The notes under the pieces: generated by a model | The model's input: the letters and a program-made list of their open reading frames with translations, nothing else | Databases searched by the model: none | What the model was told of the DNA's origin: nothing | Origin: Tachypleus tridentatus | Taxonomy: Eukaryota; Arthropoda; Merostomata; Xiphosura; Limulidae | Direction of reading: 5' to 3' | NCBI RefSeq assembly: GCF_004210375.1 | Contig: NC_134832.1 | Coordinates: forward strand, 148,859,592-148,923,591 | DNA: 64,000 nucleotides | Translations under genes and position numbers: made by a program | In this document: one piece after another, positions 50,187 through 61,080 of the stretch | Position numbering within the stretch: the stretch's first letter is position 1 | Layout: every line of letters starts with the position of its first letter

Positions 50187-50305
50187 TTGTTTCTAAGAAC
50201 AAAGCTAAACAATGGGCTATTTGGGCTTACTATAGGAATTGAAACTCGTTTTTTTTATAAGTTAGTTATAAGCCCGCAGGCTTATTACTGAACCACTCTG
50301 GGAAG
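50187..50305 (-). mobile_element. Short SINE (family C), diverged
   Basis: Reverse-strand copy: ttctaagaacaaagctaaac, then aatgggctatttgggcttac, gaattgaaactcg, and the head ttactgaaccactctggga. Confidence 0.75.
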
Positions 50306-50463
50306 GATCTTTATAATAATATTAATATTCATAACTTGTTGAAAAATGGATCAAACTAAGTTGTTGTTCGTTCGTGACATTATGTTTTCCTTCTTGTAAC
50401 AAACTGTTTGCAGTTTAATATACTTTATAAATAATGGCCGAAGAACCAAGAATAAATTAAGGA

Positions 50464-50545
50464 CTCTCGACTGGACAGCGATAAATCTTCGGATTTACAA
50501 TGCTAAAGTCAGGGGTTCGACTCCCCCTCACTGAACACAAAAATT
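50464..50545 (+). mobile_element. Short SINE (family B) fragment
   Basis: tggacagcgataaatcttcg, then gatttacaatgctaaagtca, then ggggttcgactccccctcac: head and box B region of family B without a tail, abutting the next SINE. Confidence 0.75.
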
Positions 50546-50552
50546 GTAGTTA

Positions 50553-50806
50553 GAGAGCTTGACTCGTAATCTGAAGATCGCGGGTTCGAATTGCCGTTCC
50601 ACCAAATATGCTCGCCCTTTCAGCCGTGGGGGCTTTATAATGTTACGATTTATCCCACTATTCGTTGGTAAAAGAGTAGCCCAAGAGTCGGCGGTGGGTG
50701 GTGATGACTAGCTGCCTTCCCTCTAGTCTTACACTGCTAAATTAGTGATGATTGGTGCAGATAGCCCTCATGTAGCTTTGCGCGTAGTTCCAAAACCAAA
50801 CTAAAC
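50553..50806 (+). mobile_element. SINE (family A), short 5' truncation
   Basis: Starts near gagagcttgactcgtaatct, box B cgggttcgaattgcc, full body, tail gtagttccaaaaccaaacta. Confidence 0.92.
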
Positions 50807-50856
50807 CAATCTAAATCAACTTGCCTTTCTGAAACGGGAACAGTTCGTTTTGCGGG

Positions 50857-51159
50857 ATGCCATTAGGGAAAATGTCGTTCATCGTATATTTTACTGTTTT
50901 ATTTATTAAACCGAGCAGACCCGTTAGATTAACCTTTTCATCTGAAGAATTCGAGGTTTGTGATAGAATGACATCAAACTTTATCATATCTGAAGCTTGG
51001 AAGAGTTATTATCAAATTTTCTGTGAAGAACTGTCATCTGTGAAAAGTGGATACACAACCGTGACGGACCATACTTTATATGTTGTCTCTGTAACCTTGC
51101 TTTCTTTGTGTTTATTCACTTTATATGGACTTATAAGAAATGCAGGTGAAACCAACTGA
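50857..51159 (+). CDS. Hypothetical small membrane protein ORF (100 aa)
   Basis: Uninterrupted frame just downstream of a SINE. Residues 6-17 (MSFIVYFTVLFI) could be a signal peptide or anchor. Residues 27-70 are mixed and polar with two cysteines (Cys35, Cys56). Residues 73-93 (TLYVVSVTLLSLCLFTLYGL) form a clear transmembrane segment followed by a positive residue. Composition looks more protein-like than other short frames here and is not repeat-derived. I do not recognise a family. A good splice donor (gcag|gtgaaa) after 51145 means it could be a first exon rather than a complete gene. Chance remains a real possibility for 100 codons. Confidence 0.35.
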   Translation: MPLGKMSFIVYFTVLFIKPSRPVRLTFSSEEFEVCDRMTSNFIISEAWKSYYQIFCEELSSVKSGYTTVTDHTLYVVSVTLLSLCLFTLYGLIRNAGETN

Positions 51160-51808
51160 TAGATCATAATTTGTATACTTTCTTTACAACCTTGGTTTCA
51201 TTTTTGTGCTGAATTGATTTATTCGGAGATAAAACTGATATTTAATATTTTGCTGTAGTTATAGCTACATAGTGATATAAATCTGTATATACTGTTTTCT
51301 TTCCCGTAATTATGAAAACTTTTCACAGAGTGACAAACACTGGTTTAAGCTCTTATAACTTAATAACTGACGAAAGAGGGTTCTACAAAATAAAAGTCAG
51401 GTAGCATGCAGTAAACAGTCAATATCACATTCAATAAATCGCTAGGAGGAACATTCACTAAATAGGCACAATATTTATTGTGTTAAATACAATCGAAACT
51501 TTTGTCTTCGAGTCACTAGGATTTGTAGAATCTATCTGAAACTCTAGTATCTTCAATACCTAAATATTATAGCCAACGTTCCTTTGTAAAGACGAGTAAA
51601 CTGAATAACTAGTTATTATAAACCTTTAGCAACATTCGCTGGTGACGTAATTTTGTTCGAAATTGATACATTGGCCACTTAGTGGACTTATGAGCGTAAT
51701 GGCGCAAGTTGAGAACCAATCTTTTTTTTTAATTATTATTATTATTATTCGATCTTATTTATCCTCTTACTAAGCACTGTAAGCTTGAAAACATATCAAG
51801 ATAATATT
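51160..51808. other. Intergenic, nothing recognised
   Basis: No gene or repeat except a short (att)n run near 51735-51750. Confidence 0.5.
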
Positions 51809-52075
51809 GTAGCTGTACTGTCAGTAAAACCAACCTCAGGAATACAAAAATAACTTAGTAGCTGTACTGTCAGTAAAACTACAAGTTCAGGAACATAAAG
51901 ATAACATGGTAGATGTACTGTCAGTAAAACTGCAAGTTCAGGAACATAAAGATAACATGGTAGATGTACTGTCAGTAAAACTACAAGTTCAAGAACATAA
52001 AGATAACAAGGTAGCTGTACCGCCACTAAACACTAGAAGCTAAGGAACACAAAATTAACAATGTAGATGTACTAT
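51809..52075. repeat. 51-bp tandem repeat array
   Basis: Units starting gta(g)c/atgtactgtcagt at 51809, 51858, 51909, 51960, 52011 and 52063, spacing 49-52. Each contains acaagttcaggaacataaag and ataacatg. Because 51 is divisible by three, a minus-strand frame (51796-52026) shows a 17-residue periodic peptide (HLPCYLYVPELVVLLTV). This is a repeat by-product. Confidence 0.92.
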
Positions 52076-52763
52076 AATTGAACACCACAATTCCACAGAT
52101 AATTCGAGATGACAAACTGGGTGTAAAATATTTTAATTGCTCTAGAAATATTGTAATTTGATATTAAATAAATATATACCTCTTTAATTTACACTCAGAA
52201 CAACAAAGCTGCATGTTGCCCAGCAGTTTAAGGTAATATCAGACTTAATATATGAGGACTATAAGATGAAACTATCTGAAAGTATCTAATTGTTCTACAC
52301 TAAGTGTTAGGACCGTTGGGTGTAACTATCTAAAAAGGATTTAGCTTTTCTGCACTGACTTAGTGTAAGACAACATTTCCAATAAACTGTTATAGACTAA
52401 GTTTCAACTAAGTGTGATAACTGTATGAAGAAACTTCTAAAATCAGCTGAAAAAAAAAACCTTATAAGTTTTAGCACCATTCAGTGTTGGATATTATATC
52501 ATTAATTGTGAACACATTTAAAAGTTCGTCTACAGAAATTATACTTTTTCGGTAGATGTCGCAGAGTTCATCTAATTAAACGACTTAATAACAGAAAAAG
52601 GTTTGTTTTTTACCCAAGTTGAAAGAGCTGTTTATGAAAAGGGAATCCATTATAATAGAAATTCACTTATTAACTGCACGCACGTTCTGTTGACGTCAGA
52701 TCAAACGCGTCGTAGTTCAGTATCACAGACCCTGATGTTTTACCCGCTTATATATAAATCAGA

Positions 52764-53042
52764 TTTGTTTGTCTGTTTTTGAATTTCGCACAAAGCTACT
52801 CGAGGGCTATCTGTGCTAGCCGTCCCTAATTTTGCAGTGTAAGACTAGAGGGAAGGCAGCTAGTCATCACCACCCACCGCCAACTCTTGGGCTACTCTTT
52901 TACCAACGAATATTGGGATTGACAGTCACATTATAACGCCCCCACGGCTGAAAGGGCGAGCATATTTAGCGCGACGGGGATGCGAACCCGCGACCCTCAG
53001 ATTACGAGTCGCACGCCTTAACACGCTTGGCCATGCCGGGCC
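52764..53042 (-). mobile_element. SINE (family A), full length, 12-bp target duplication
   Basis: Complete reverse-strand copy, head at acgcttggccatgccgggcc. Flanks atataaatcaga at 52752-52763 and 53043-53054 are identical. Confidence 0.95.
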
Positions 53043-53057
53043 ATATAAATCAGAATT

Positions 53058-53183
53058 CATCCAACTGACAGTAACTGTATATTCATCGAGTCTTTTCTTT
53101 TCATCCAACTGACGGTAACAGTACATACATCGAGTCTTTTCTTTTCATCCAACTGACGGTAACAGTATATACTTCGAGTCTTT
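53058..53183. repeat. Second 51-bp tandem repeat (about 2.5 copies)
   Basis: Unit catccaactgacggtaacag, then tatatacatcgagtcttttc, then ttttc, repeated from 53058, 53109 and a partial third to 53183. The unit is unrelated to the 51-bp array 1 kb upstream. It starts immediately after the SINE target duplication. Confidence 0.88.
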
Positions 53184-53907
53184 TGATCAATGGTTAGATA
53201 TTCCCTCAGTATTACTTCTGTACAGATTAGATTCAAACTATTAACTCTTATAGTAAGTACAGTTTTCATTATTGTCAAGTGTTCAACTTCTCTAAAACGT
53301 TACTGCTTAAAATCTCTCAAATTAACTTTTAGAGTAAAAGTAGAGTACTTTACTTTTACCATACAATCTGCTACCTGGAATGTTATTTTTTAGTTTAGAA
53401 AGCTTTCAATTAACCGTCAGAGTAAACATAGAGTTTTGTTTTCAAAAAATATTCCACTTACTTGCAATTGGGATTAAGTTCGGAGTGTATCTTTAAAGTA
53501 TTAAAGGGTTATATTAGAAATATTACAGTTCACAAACTAACACCGTTTTATAACACAGTTAAAATATTTATTTAAACTATGAAAAAGTTTTAAAATGTAA
53601 CTCTACATGTTTCAACATGGTTTCAAGGTCTGTCTGGTATATAATAACAAAAACCCATGGTCATGTGATTACTAGTTTACAGTTCAAATAAAATAAAAGA
53701 TCACGCCATCTACTTACTTTCTGATTTCCTAATCCTTTATCTTTATTTCAGATCAAGTTATTTTTGCCGTGTTTCACTATTTAAATGTGTTCTCTAATAT
53801 TTCTAGTAATCATATTATTTGGTTGAGATAAAATAACCGTTCCTCTCTCCCATACACACTGGTTGATAAGTCTAGTATAATTCACAAGTTCAGCTAACAT
53901 TTCTCTT
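53184..53907. other. Intergenic, nothing recognised
   Basis: AT-rich; a plus-strand frame at 53190-53393 has no recognisable content. Confidence 0.5.
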
Positions 53908-53918
53908 AGTTCATTTAT

Positions 53919-54150
53919 AGGCCCGGTATGGCCTGGTTAGTTAATGCGTTCGACTCGTAATCTGCGGGTTCAAACCCCCGTCCTTTCAGCCGTGGGGGCA
54001 TTATAATGTTTCAGTCAATCCCACCATTTCGTAGGTAAAAGAGTAGTTGGCGGTGGGTAGTTGCCTTCTCTTTAGTCTTACACTGCTAAATTAGGGACGG
54101 CTAGCGCAGATAGTCCTCATGTAGCTTTGAGCAAAATACAAAAATAAATA
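53919..54150 (+). mobile_element. SINE (family A) with internal deletions, 11-bp target duplication
   Basis: Head aggcccggtatggcctggtt, then box B region tgcgggttcaaacccc with the segment between box B and the body shortened, and a second gap around gagtagttggcggtgggtag. Flanks agttcatttat at 53908-53918 and 54151-54161. Confidence 0.92.
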
Positions 54151-54324
54151 AGTTCATTTATTCCAAATTTTAAGTTTCGTTTAGTTTTACCAATGACTGC
54201 ATGACCACATTCATGACAATATCATTGAACTTTATGCATTCCTGTTTTTTTGCATTAGATTGATTTCATTTTTAGTTTTATTTAGTATTTGACTAATTTT
54301 GTTCAATGGTATATAAACGTTGTT

Positions 54325-54570
54325 TTTTTTTTAATTTCGCACAAAGCTACACGAGGGCTATCTGTGCTAGCCGTTCCTAATTTACCAGTGTAAGACTAGA
54401 GGGAAGGCAGCTAGTCATCACCACCCACCGCCAACTCTTGGGCTACTCTTTTACCAACGAATAGTGGGATTGACCGTCACATTATACACCCCCACGGCTG
54501 GGAGGGCGAGCATGTTTAGCGCAATGCGGGCGCGAACCCGCGACCCTCGGATTACGAGTCGCACGCCTTA
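54325..54570 (-). mobile_element. SINE (family A), head cut short next to a TIR element
   Basis: Reverse-strand copy ending gattacgagtcgcacgcctta. The last 20 or so bases of the head are missing, close to the start of the TIR element at 54589. The missing piece is not found on the far side of that element. Confidence 0.9.
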
Positions 54571-54588
54571 CTGTTGTAATGGAACAGA

Positions 54589-55807
54589 TAACACTATGTA
54601 ACAAAATTTTTATTTTTTCTTGTTCCTGGGCAGAAAGTGTTATTTCCCAGTTGCTTGTGCTTAAAGTAAATGTAAAAGATCTATTTTTCTCTTCAAACTT
54701 TGCTTTTGACCTGGGTAATTAAATTTTCAAATTTACCCATTTTACAGAGCATTCCAGGTAGATTCAGTGCTGAGTAGCCGATAGAGAATTTTCAAGAACT
54801 TTCCAGAATGTTGTAGAACTTGCATGAATTTTCTAGCTGCCTATGTGAACACATAGACCTATCTGATTTTATTAGAGATGACATCAAGAAGCTGCAAGCA
54901 TTCTCCAGACGCATTCTGCTATGTATGTGGCCAATTTATCAAGACAAGAGCAAAAAAGTACTGTGACAGCGTCTTCTAAAGTGTGTGAAGCCTACAAGAC
55001 ATAATTCGGCTTGCCTGTTGGGGATAAAGACAAATCCTGGGCACCTCATTTTACCTGTGAGCACTGCAAAAAAACTCTAAAAGGTCAGATGGACAATTTT
55101 AGCTTGCTTGAATAGTAAGATTTCATATTATACAAATTTTAGAACTTTTAAAATTTAAATATATTTTAATTATTTTTTTAAATTTCCAATAGCATAGAAA
55201 AATATCACATGTAAAATATTTTGCATGAACCTCTTACACATTAGTTGTGGATGAAATAAATTTATTTTTCATACTAACAATTTTATTTTGCTCTTTTTCA
55301 GGATGGTACAGAGGAGGAAAGAGAGTAATGAAGTTCGCTATTCCAAGAATTTGGCGTGAACCCACTGACCACTCAAGCAATTGCTACTTCTTCATGGTGG
55401 ACCTTTCCAAACGTCTGGCTGGTAAGAATGCATTTACTATTATGTATCCAGACCTTCCATCATCTATCGCCCAAGTGTCACACTGCCCTGAGCTCCCTGT
55501 ACCCACTCCGCCAGAGAGAAAGCAGCCATCTCGAAAAACTACTCACTTCTAAATATTTTTGTATAACTTTAGTATAAATACATATAAATCTTGATTCATA
55601 TATTGTTTTATTCAGACCTTATGTAAATGAAAATGTGCAAATTTGCCTGTTTTTACATAGAAAATAGGTTAATTTTTAAATTTCATTATCCAAGTCACAA
55701 AAGCAATGTTTGAAGGGAATAATGGCCACTTTCTGTACTTTTACAGCATAAGCAATTAAGAAATAACATACGCTATCCAGGAACAAAATTTGTGTTGCAT
55801 AGTGTTA
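54589..55807 (+). mobile_element. TIR-flanked unit carrying a two-exon gene
   Basis: Long imperfect terminal inverted repeats of about 140-150 bp: left taacactatgtaacaaaatt, then tgttcctgggcagaaagtgt, tatttcccagttgcttgtgc, then tttgcttttgacctgggtaa. The reverse complement of the right end reads taacactatgcaacacaaat, then tgttcctggatagcgtatgt, then tatttcttaattgcttatgc and ttgcttttgtgacttggata. The unit is about 1.2 kb and contains the gene at 54878-55552. A target-site duplication could not be fixed. No transposase is present, so it would need one supplied elsewhere. It is unlike Tc1, mariner, hAT or piggyBac ends that I know. Confidence 0.65.
54878..55552 (+). pseudogene. Broken two-exon gene with paired cysteines, on the TIR unit
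   Basis: Exon 1 is 54878-55083, starting MTSRSCKHSPDAFCYVCGQF and ending SWAPHFTCEHCKKTLK. A GT-AG intron (55084-55301) joins in phase to exon 2, 55302-55552 (GWYRGGKRVMKFAIPRIWRE, DHSSNCYFFMVDLSKR, then MYPDLPSS and CPELPVPTPPER). CYVC and CEHC look like zinc-binding pairs of a ZAD-like fold, and CYF probably marks a third position. I recognise this as a family of uncharacterised, repeated proteins in arthropods and some other invertebrates, with no known function. Exon 1 has a one-base insertion near 54960 and an in-frame TAA at 55002-55004, so this copy cannot make the full product. Confidence 0.7.
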
Positions 55808-56575
55808 CACTCAAACCATGCTAAAGTACCTTGAGTGACTTGTTGATATAAAGCTATCTCCCCGAGTTTACCAGATAACGAAAACAACAAACAGTTAAAC
55901 CTAAATTTAACCTTTAGATTTTCCATTTTGTACGTCATTCTCCCCTTCAGCCAGTAGGAAACGACTTTAAGCTGTCTCATATGACGTCATTTGAAACCTT
56001 TGTCTTATCATAGTTTCGTTTTTAAGTTCGTTGCGTTTTTCTTCTTCTATGTTTGTGGATTATATTATTTACTTTTAGAACAAGCAGTTTTTCTTGAAAT
56101 TTGTTCCTCTAGACCGAGTATTGGTGTACATTTTTGTTTTTATTTGTTTGAAGTTAAGCACAAAGTTACACAATGTGTTCTAACTCTGCAAATATCCCGC
56201 TGAACCACTGGCGTGAGGAAGAAGAGGCAGCATTTGTTGTAATGCCCACGTTCTAATGATCGTTTGTCTCTCAGTAAGAACAAATACTTTAAATAAAAGT
56301 ACTTATTTCTCGCTGGGTGATCATTATTCTGTGATCGAATGGACATTTCATTAAAAAGAAGTGTTTATATATACCCGATATCTCATTCACCATCTTGTAA
56401 TATTTTACGCAACTAAACCGTGTTAAAGACAAGCACCCGTGGTGTTCACGAGAATTACACGTTCTCACGGTTTAGTTTTTTTTATTCCCAATTATCTCGG
56501 AAAACATGTAGATATTTTACATCATGTTCAAACAAGATCTTAGCTTAAATAACGAGAATTATATTAGGATACAGG
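55808..56575. other. Intergenic, one old SINE piece
   Basis: A reverse-strand family C SINE remnant sits at 56146-56216 (gttaagcacaaagttacaca, then atcccgctgaaccactggcg). Otherwise nothing recognised. Confidence 0.55.
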
Positions 56576-56712
56576 CTAATATCAACACTGTACCATGTTG
56601 AAACACATGATAATATCAACACTGAATCGTGTTGAAACACATGCTAATATCAACATTGGATCATGTTCAAACACATGATAATATCAGTACTGTGGATCAT
56701 TTTGAAAAACAT
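56576..56712. repeat. 34-bp tandem repeat
   Basis: Four copies of aatatcaacactg(ta/aa)(cc/tc)(a/g)tgttgaaacacatg(a/c)t, the last two more diverged. The unit mixes aatatc and gttgaaacacat blocks. Confidence 0.88.
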
Positions 56713-57321
56713 ACTGATATCATAAAATACGTGGAATTTATATATTCTGGAAATTATTGATAGAATACTTACAATATTTCTCTAAGCCTAACAGTGTCTC
56801 TTAATTTACGTCTTAAACTCAGACCTTACTTTCGGATTATGTCAAGACAACAAAATATATAATATACATGTGTGTTATGTATGTTTCATAGAAATCCACA
56901 TATTGCCATGTCTCCAGTGCTATCGTTGTAGTACTTACAATACAGAAGGCGTAGGGTCGGTGGCCCCCTGTTATGGCTATAAAGAAACACATCTGAAAAT
57001 CTGCGACCTTACAGACAATTATTGTATGGTGAGTGTTAAATGATTTATTTTGTTTAAAAAGGTTATTTATAAGTTTCAAAAACTTAGTGAATATATATGA
57101 AACTCGTCCTTAAAGTTTTAAATTTATGAGATGAGATATTAACATGAGTGAAAAGATTGGTACGTTTTGCATCATGAGTCTCACGAGTTTACATTTCTTG
57201 TCGTAGCCAGCATATTTAATTTAATACAGGAACAGCAGAAGGACAACAGTAGTGATAGCTACTGACCCTGTTGCCACCTGGACTGTAACCTTTCTATTAC
57301 ATTCATCTTCCTGACAACAAG

Positions 57322-57369
57322 GGCCCAGCACGACCGGGTGGTAAAGGCACTCGACTCGTAATCTGAGGG
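57322..57369 (+). mobile_element. SINE (family A) head-only fragment
   Basis: ggcccagcacgaccgggtgg, then taaaggcactcgactcgtaa, then tctgagggt. It stops at the start of the next, reverse-strand copy, giving inverted heads at both ends of the pair. Confidence 0.85.
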
Positions 57370-57632
57370 TTTGTTACTGAGTTTCGCGTAAAGGTATACG
57401 AGAAATATCTGCGTTAGCCGTCTCTAATTTAGTAGTGTAAGACCAGAGGGACGGCAGCTAGTCATCACCATCCACCGCCAACTCTTGGGCTACTTTTCTA
57501 CCAACAAATAGTGATCGTCACATTATAACGCCCCCACGGCTGAAAGGACGAGCATGTTTGGTGTGACGAGGATTTGAACCCGCGACCCTCGGATTACGAA
57601 TCGAGTGCCTCAACCACCTGGCCATGCTGGAC
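57370..57632 (-). mobile_element. SINE (family A), near full length
   Basis: Reverse-strand copy from ttgttactgagtttcgcgta to the head accacctggccatgctggac, with small deletions (atagtgatcgtcacatt lacks gggattgac). Confidence 0.93.
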
Positions 57633-60600
57633 TTTTTGCATCTGTAACGTGGATTTTGTAATTAACCTTTCAAAGTAGGTTTCCTTGTAGGTTTTTGTAC
57701 TTGTAACGTGACTTAGTTGTTTTCTGCTGTGAATTTACAGATTTCAAGTGAAAACCGGCTGTAAAGATACTTATAATACAACATTTATTTCCTACAAAGC
57801 TTTCTCCGATTCTCTTTTTTGAACAGTCTAAGTGCAATACTATTGTTCATGTCTATGTTTATCCACTGTATGACTTATTCAGATCAAATAATACAATGGT
57901 GAAGATTTTTTATTACTCTAAAAAGCGCTTTTGCTCCCAGTCAGAACGCAGACGATTTAAAACAATAATGACGTCACTTCACTCTCATTACGACGCTTTC
58001 AGTTATTTACAAATACTTTATTGGATATTGTAGAGCTAAATGTAGTTTTTAGTTTCATAATATAAGATCAAATCCTTAGCTAGTTGTAATATTAAACACA
58101 TTTCATAAAACCCCCTTTCTAATTTCAAGAATGTCCGTTTTGGTTTTATATTGAAGGGTTTCTTAGTATTTAAAACGTTTTTAGTACAAATTCAATTTCT
58201 CGTTTTAGGCGAACCTATGTCCGTGTGTCTCTACAGGAACACGTCTCCCCATAAGACACTAAGCCTACGGACTTAAAAGTTGTAACTAGGAGTTCAATTT
58301 TCATCGTGAGAGACACAGCAGGTAGCTAAACCTAACTTTACATCAAATAAACAAACTACGAGAACCGAACACAGTATCTTACAGATAGTTGGCAGAATCG
58401 TTTGAACAATATACACTCATCATAACAGTGTAAAGGTAATTAAATTTATATTTCTATACCAGTATTACTGTTATAATGTAAACCATCCACATGTTATTTT
58501 TCATGCAATTCAATATCACTTGTGTCATCTGAAATGGAAATTATTAGACGTTCTTCCTACGCTATAATAAACTACTTGGTAGAGAAGGCTTATATATTAG
58601 ATTACACACCATTCGTTTCATTATGAAATGTAATAATCTCGAACAGCATTGATTTTCATAACAGTGAACGACATGGTTTTTTGGCATCACTTCGTAACAG
58701 TACTTTGTCGTGTCATATTACAAGTTCCAATATTTTATGAATGTTTTAAGTAGGACAGTAAAAGGGCTAGCAATCATATAATTGAAATAGTAATTATCAT
58801 TCTGTGTATTTTATTGTTATAAAATGGTCAAACGTTGTTGACATAACTTGGGTAAATCATAATAAAAATAAACTTTTACATATATCTTTTGTCACTCAGT
58901 TGTGGTTCACGCAAACTGTGATACTGGTGGGTAAATGCACTTTTTTTTTTTATCCGTGGTTACTTTTATTAAAATGACCTATACTTTTAAAACTAATATA
59001 GGACTTGTAATAAAAAGTACAGCATAACTTTCTATAATAATTTATAATACACAAAAAAATCACGTTTTCACTTGTTTCGTGGTTACATCCAAGGCCTAGT
59101 AGAATAGTGATAAAAAAGTACAAAAATAGTATGTACTGAAACTTCTAATCTACTGTTTTCTCCAAATGTTTGTATATTTTCTGTTCATATTCAGTAATGC
59201 GATAAAATTTAAATACAAATAATAAAACAACGATTTCAAATTTTATTGACTTAAATCTAAAGTTTGTTTTTGTTAAGCACAAAACTACATAACAGATTGT
59301 TTGTGCTCTCCCCACTGTGAGTATCGAAACCCTATTTTCACTGCTTATATATTGAAGAGAAACTTGACAAAAAGTTAATCTATTATTCCTGTTAAGTGAG
59401 TAATTACGTGCCTTTCTTTTATAGCTACATTCATGTAACCAATGTTCGATTGAAGGGCCTAAAGTCCTGGTGCATGACAGAATAATCTATATTCTACACG
59501 TGCTCTCAGTCACTTTGGAGTATGACTTTTTACTGTCAGCCATGTAAACATAACAAAAACAATTCTGGTATATATGGTATCTTAGTTGCTTTTGGGAAGG
59601 ACTTACAGCCTATATATACCGTCAGTCACATTAAAGAATGACAAATCAATTGTGGTTTCGTAGTCATTTTGGAACATGCACTGCCAATCACTTTGTAGCA
59701 TAGCAATTAAGGCTATAACTTACACGTACTGTCAATAGCTTTAGAGCACGACAAGAAAAACTTTATTTTACACGTACTCTGAATCCCTTGAAACATTACA
59801 AGCAAGACTAGTTGTTAATCAGCCAGCCTTTGCCCAAAGGAGCTTAGGCAGGATTATGGTCGAAAGATAGAAATTAAAAGTTGAGGCTTGGCCTGTATTT
59901 TGAGGGCAAGAGGTAATGTGAATACTGACGTCATCTGATCTCCTGCTCATTGGTTTATGGAGCACATCGTATTGTTCTTTGCTTTATTTTAATCGATTAG
60001 GCCTGGACTCCAGCCTAGTGAATAAAGAAACTTGGTTACCTGTATTAACAGAGGTTTGTGGGTTATCTTGGCCTAAATTACAGACTAACGAAAATTCTAG
60101 AATATTCCTTTCTTGTGTAAATTTAAACCAGGTATTGCATTCTGCTATTACAAAAACTTAACTAGGACTAAATTTATAGATAATTCTGCTGCTCCTGTTT
60201 TAGCTAAACTATATGTGTTTTGTGTCGAACAACTAGATTTATCTTCCTCGTTATTTATCTAGTGTGGTTATGTAGATATTTCTCTCATTTTTCAGAACAT
60301 TATTCGTATTCAAGTCTTGTTTTTAATTTCTGAAACACCTGACAATCTTCTATTTATTTTACTCAACATTACGATTTAATGGCAGGCGACCTCTTTTAAA
60401 TATTATTCTGGAAAGCTCTAAACGTGAATTTGTTGCTACATTTTTCTTTCGAGCTACCAATTCCGATAGTTAGTTATGCTAAATTTGCATATAGTTCTTC
60501 CACTTTTGTAGAGAGGGAGCTTTATAACAGTAGTGAGGTCAAGTTTATAAGTTTCATGATACAAATAATAGCGAGTACACTATAAAGACACTCGTACTAC

Positions 60601-60639
60601 TCACATATGAGTCAAAGTTATACTAATGATTGTATTGGG
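57633..60639. other. Intergenic, two short SINE remnants, no gene
   Basis: A family B remnant (plus) at 58254-58360 reads agacactaagcctacggact and aggagttcaattttcatcgt, with tail aaataaacaaac. A family C remnant (minus) at 59266-59349 reads gttaagcacaaaactacata and gtgagtatcgaaaccctatt. The rest is unrecognised, AT-rich sequence. Confidence 0.55.
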
Positions 60640-60810
60640 ACACACAGAGGTGACTCATACGCCACCTATACAACAGAAGAAGTGTTTCTTGATGACGAGA
60701 AACCCATTTGAAATAAATATATATCTCAGAACGGCTGGTATGGATATTAACACTTTTACTGATAAGCAGAGGAAAACGTTTCGACCTTCCTAGGTAATCT
60801 TCAGGTTAAT
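60640..60810 (-). repeat. Dispersed repeat with hammerhead-like core, copy 4
   Basis: Longest copy. The minus-strand core at 60778-60804 reads CTGAAGA, t, tacctaggaaggtc, GAAAC. Next to it is the ccataccagccgttctgaga block (60746-60725) and then the gggtttctcgtcatcaag block (60710-60693). The plus strand of the last block reads ttgatgacgagaaaccc. Confidence 0.6.
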
Positions 60811-60956
60811 AAAGTACATGTGATGTGTGGAAAAAGAAACCCGATAATTAATTTTTAATTTCTTTAACTTATTGTTAACATGTTAGTAAATAATGTGGAT
60901 GTACAGTGTATTATATTGGTAGTCAAAATGTTAATGATCATCACTCACTATTGGTT

Positions 60957-61080
60957 TAGTTTTATCAAGTGCAAAGATGCAAAATGGGCTATCTGTGATG
61001 TGTCCACCATGTGTACCAAAACTCAGTTTGTTGTATCACAAGCCTTCAGATTTATTGCTGAGCCACTAGGGGGCCCTCTG
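60957..61080 (-). mobile_element. Short SINE (family C), diverged
   Basis: Reverse-strand copy: gtgcaaagatgcaaaatggg, ctatctgtgatgtgtccacc, then the head gctgagccactagggggccc. Confidence 0.75.

Noticed and set aside
55247-55301. Met start (MDEINLFFIL...) for the 55247-55552 ORF
   Set aside because: These codons are the end of the intron; the acceptor at 55301 and homologous text start at GWYRGG.
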